Origin: Coriobacteriaceae bacterium
GTDB taxonomy: Bacteria > Actinomycetota > Coriobacteriia > Coriobacteriales > Eggerthellaceae
Length of the DNA stretch: 15,314 nucleotides
NCBI GenBank assembly: GCA_004555335.1
Contig: SFII01000067.1
Span: forward strand, 1-15,314
Direction of reading: 5' to 3'
A program made the position numbers and the translations under genes. This document shows, piece by piece, positions 14,585 to 15,314 of this stretch (within the stretch, counting starts at the first letter, position 1; the number at the start of each line of letters is the position of its first letter). The notes under the pieces are model-generated. The model was not told the DNA's origin. It ran no database searches and saw only the letters and a program-made list of their open reading frames with translations.

Positions 14585-15160
14585 ATGCGCGAATCCGACT
14601 ACGAATATATGCGCCTCGCCATGGAGCAGGCGCGCATTGCCGCTTCGATGGGCGAGGTGCCTATCGGGGCGGTTGTGGTGTACGAACCCATCGATCCTGC
14701 AACCCGGCGTCCCTTGGCGAAGCCTTGCGTGATCGCTGCGGCCTGCAATCGCCGTGAAACCGACAATGACCCCGCCGGGCACGCGGAATTCCTGGCCATG
14801 AAGGCGGCATCCGATCATCTGGGCGTGTGGCGGCTTACCGGCTGCACGGTGTATGTGACGCTCGAGCCCTGCATCATGTGCGCGGGGCTGATGCACCAGG
14901 CCCGTATCGACCGCTGCGTGTTCGCGGCGCCCGACCCGAAGGCGGGTGCGCTGGGTTCGCTTTATTCGGTGCACGCCGACGAAAGGTTGAACCATCGCTT
15001 CGAGGTGACACCTGGGATACTTGAAGAAGAGTGCGCCGCCATGTTGAAGGATTTCTTCAGCGCAAGACGTGCCGCCGCGAAGGCTGCGAAGGCGGCCAGG
15101 CGTGCGCAGGTGGCAGAAGACGGAACGCAAGCTCCATTACCATCCGAAAGAGAAGGCTGA
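14585..15160 (+). CDS. tadA: tRNA-specific adenosine deaminase
   Basis: Deaminates adenosine 34 of tRNA-Arg(ACG) to inosine so that one tRNA reads CGU, CGC and CGA. The zinc site is complete: His66-Ala-Glu68 (AGHAEFLAM), with Glu68 the proton shuttle, and Pro95-Cys96-x-x-Cys99 (EPCIMCAGLM). The sequence GEVPIGAVVV near the N-terminus and RIDRCVFAAPDPKAGALGSL after the zinc site are typical of TadA. The 191 residues exceed the common 150-165 because of a basic, alanine-rich tail (ARRAAAKAAKAARRAQ) that may aid tRNA binding. ATG 14585 is chosen over 14513 because the extended -10 promoter lies just before it, and the extra upstream residues would overlap that promoter. The gene ends four bases before ispE, so the two form an operon. 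Its tRNA substrate is present in two copies at 10188-10362. Confidence 0.95.
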   Translation: MRESDYEYMRLAMEQARIAASMGEVPIGAVVVYEPIDPATRRPLAKPCVIAAACNRRETDNDPAGHAEFLAMKAASDHLGVWRLTGCTVYVTLEPCIMCAGLMHQARIDRCVFAAPDPKAGALGSLYSVHADERLNHRFEVTPGILEEECAAMLKDFFSARRAAAKAAKAARRAQVAEDGTQAPLPSEREG

Positions 15161-15164
15161 TTAC

Positions 15165-15314
15165 ATGAAGACCTGCAAGGTCATTGCCCCGGCAAAGGTG
15201 AACCTGTTTTTGGGTATCGGAAAGCCCCGCGAAGACGGCTTCCATGACGTTATGACGGTCATGCACGCGCTGTCCATGCATGACACGCTGCAGATGTGCC
15301 TGGTCGAATCCGGC
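15165..15314 (+). CDS. ispE: 4-diphosphocytidyl-2-C-methyl-D-erythritol kinase (3'-truncated by window edge)
   Basis: The first 50 codons of a GHMP-family kinase that phosphorylates CDP-methylerythritol in the MEP pathway to isoprenoids. The N-terminal APAKVNLFLGIGKPREDGFH matches the IspE signature APAKINLxL...RxDGYH, and DVMTVMHALSMHDTL continues it. The start at ATG 15165 is supported by GAAGG at about 15152-15156 and lies four bases after the tadA stop. The ATP-binding glycine loop and the rest are outside the window. Confidence 0.9.
   Translation, partial: MKTCKVIAPAKVNLFLGIGKPREDGFHDVMTVMHALSMHDTLQMCLVESG

Overview
The window looks like chromosomal DNA from a high-GC anaerobic actinobacterium, most likely Coriobacteriia (Eggerthellaceae-like). 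This is an inference from GC-rich codon use dominated by CGC for arginine, an NRAMP-related (NRMT) transporter of the kind known from Eggerthella, anaerobe-type families (DUF1638, phenylacetate-CoA ligase, O-acetylhomoserine sulfhydrylase), and a leaderless-looking promoter. I see no insertion sequence, phage gene, integrase or CRISPR array.

Layout, left to right. (1) 2-1276: the 3' part of an O-acetylhomoserine sulfhydrylase gene. (2) 1277-1760: a gene-free stretch with a run of inverted repeats ending in a perfect 16-bp parS centromere core inside a 34-bp palindrome. (3) 1761-2999: a phenylacetate-CoA ligase-type enzyme. (4) 3159-5102: a 647-residue protein of unknown function with a C-terminal SEC-C zinc motif. 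(5) 5103-5524: a leader region with a 59-codon ORF and two tandem intrinsic terminators, followed by a sodium:solute symporter (5525-7102). (6) 7217-9879, minus strand: a two-gene magnesium-type operon made of a PRC/MgtE_N/CBS membrane protein and an NRMT transporter. The NRMT gene carries a frameshift near 7700. (7) 10151-10405, minus strand: two identical tRNA-Arg(ACG) genes with a consensus -35 promoter and a terminator. (8) 10421-11380, minus strand: a CorA-type transporter. (9) 11642-12988: citrate synthase. (10) 13359-14156: a DUF1638 protein. (11) 14338-14459, minus strand: tRNA-Ser(UGA) with its terminator. (12) 14585 to the end: tadA followed by the start of ispE.

How parts connect. 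Three magnesium-related proteins (NRMT, MgtE_N/CBS, CorA) lie within about 4.2 kb on one strand, interrupted only by the tRNA-Arg pair. TadA makes inosine at position 34 of tRNA-Arg(ACG), and that tRNA occurs here in two copies, which fits the heavy CGC use. The parS site implies that this stretch lies in the origin-proximal part of the chromosome and is bound by ParB. The most notable points are the parS palindrome, the frameshifted NRMT gene, the small ORF with tandem terminators ahead of the symporter, the long structured leader of the magnesium operon, and the probably leaderless tadA mRNA.
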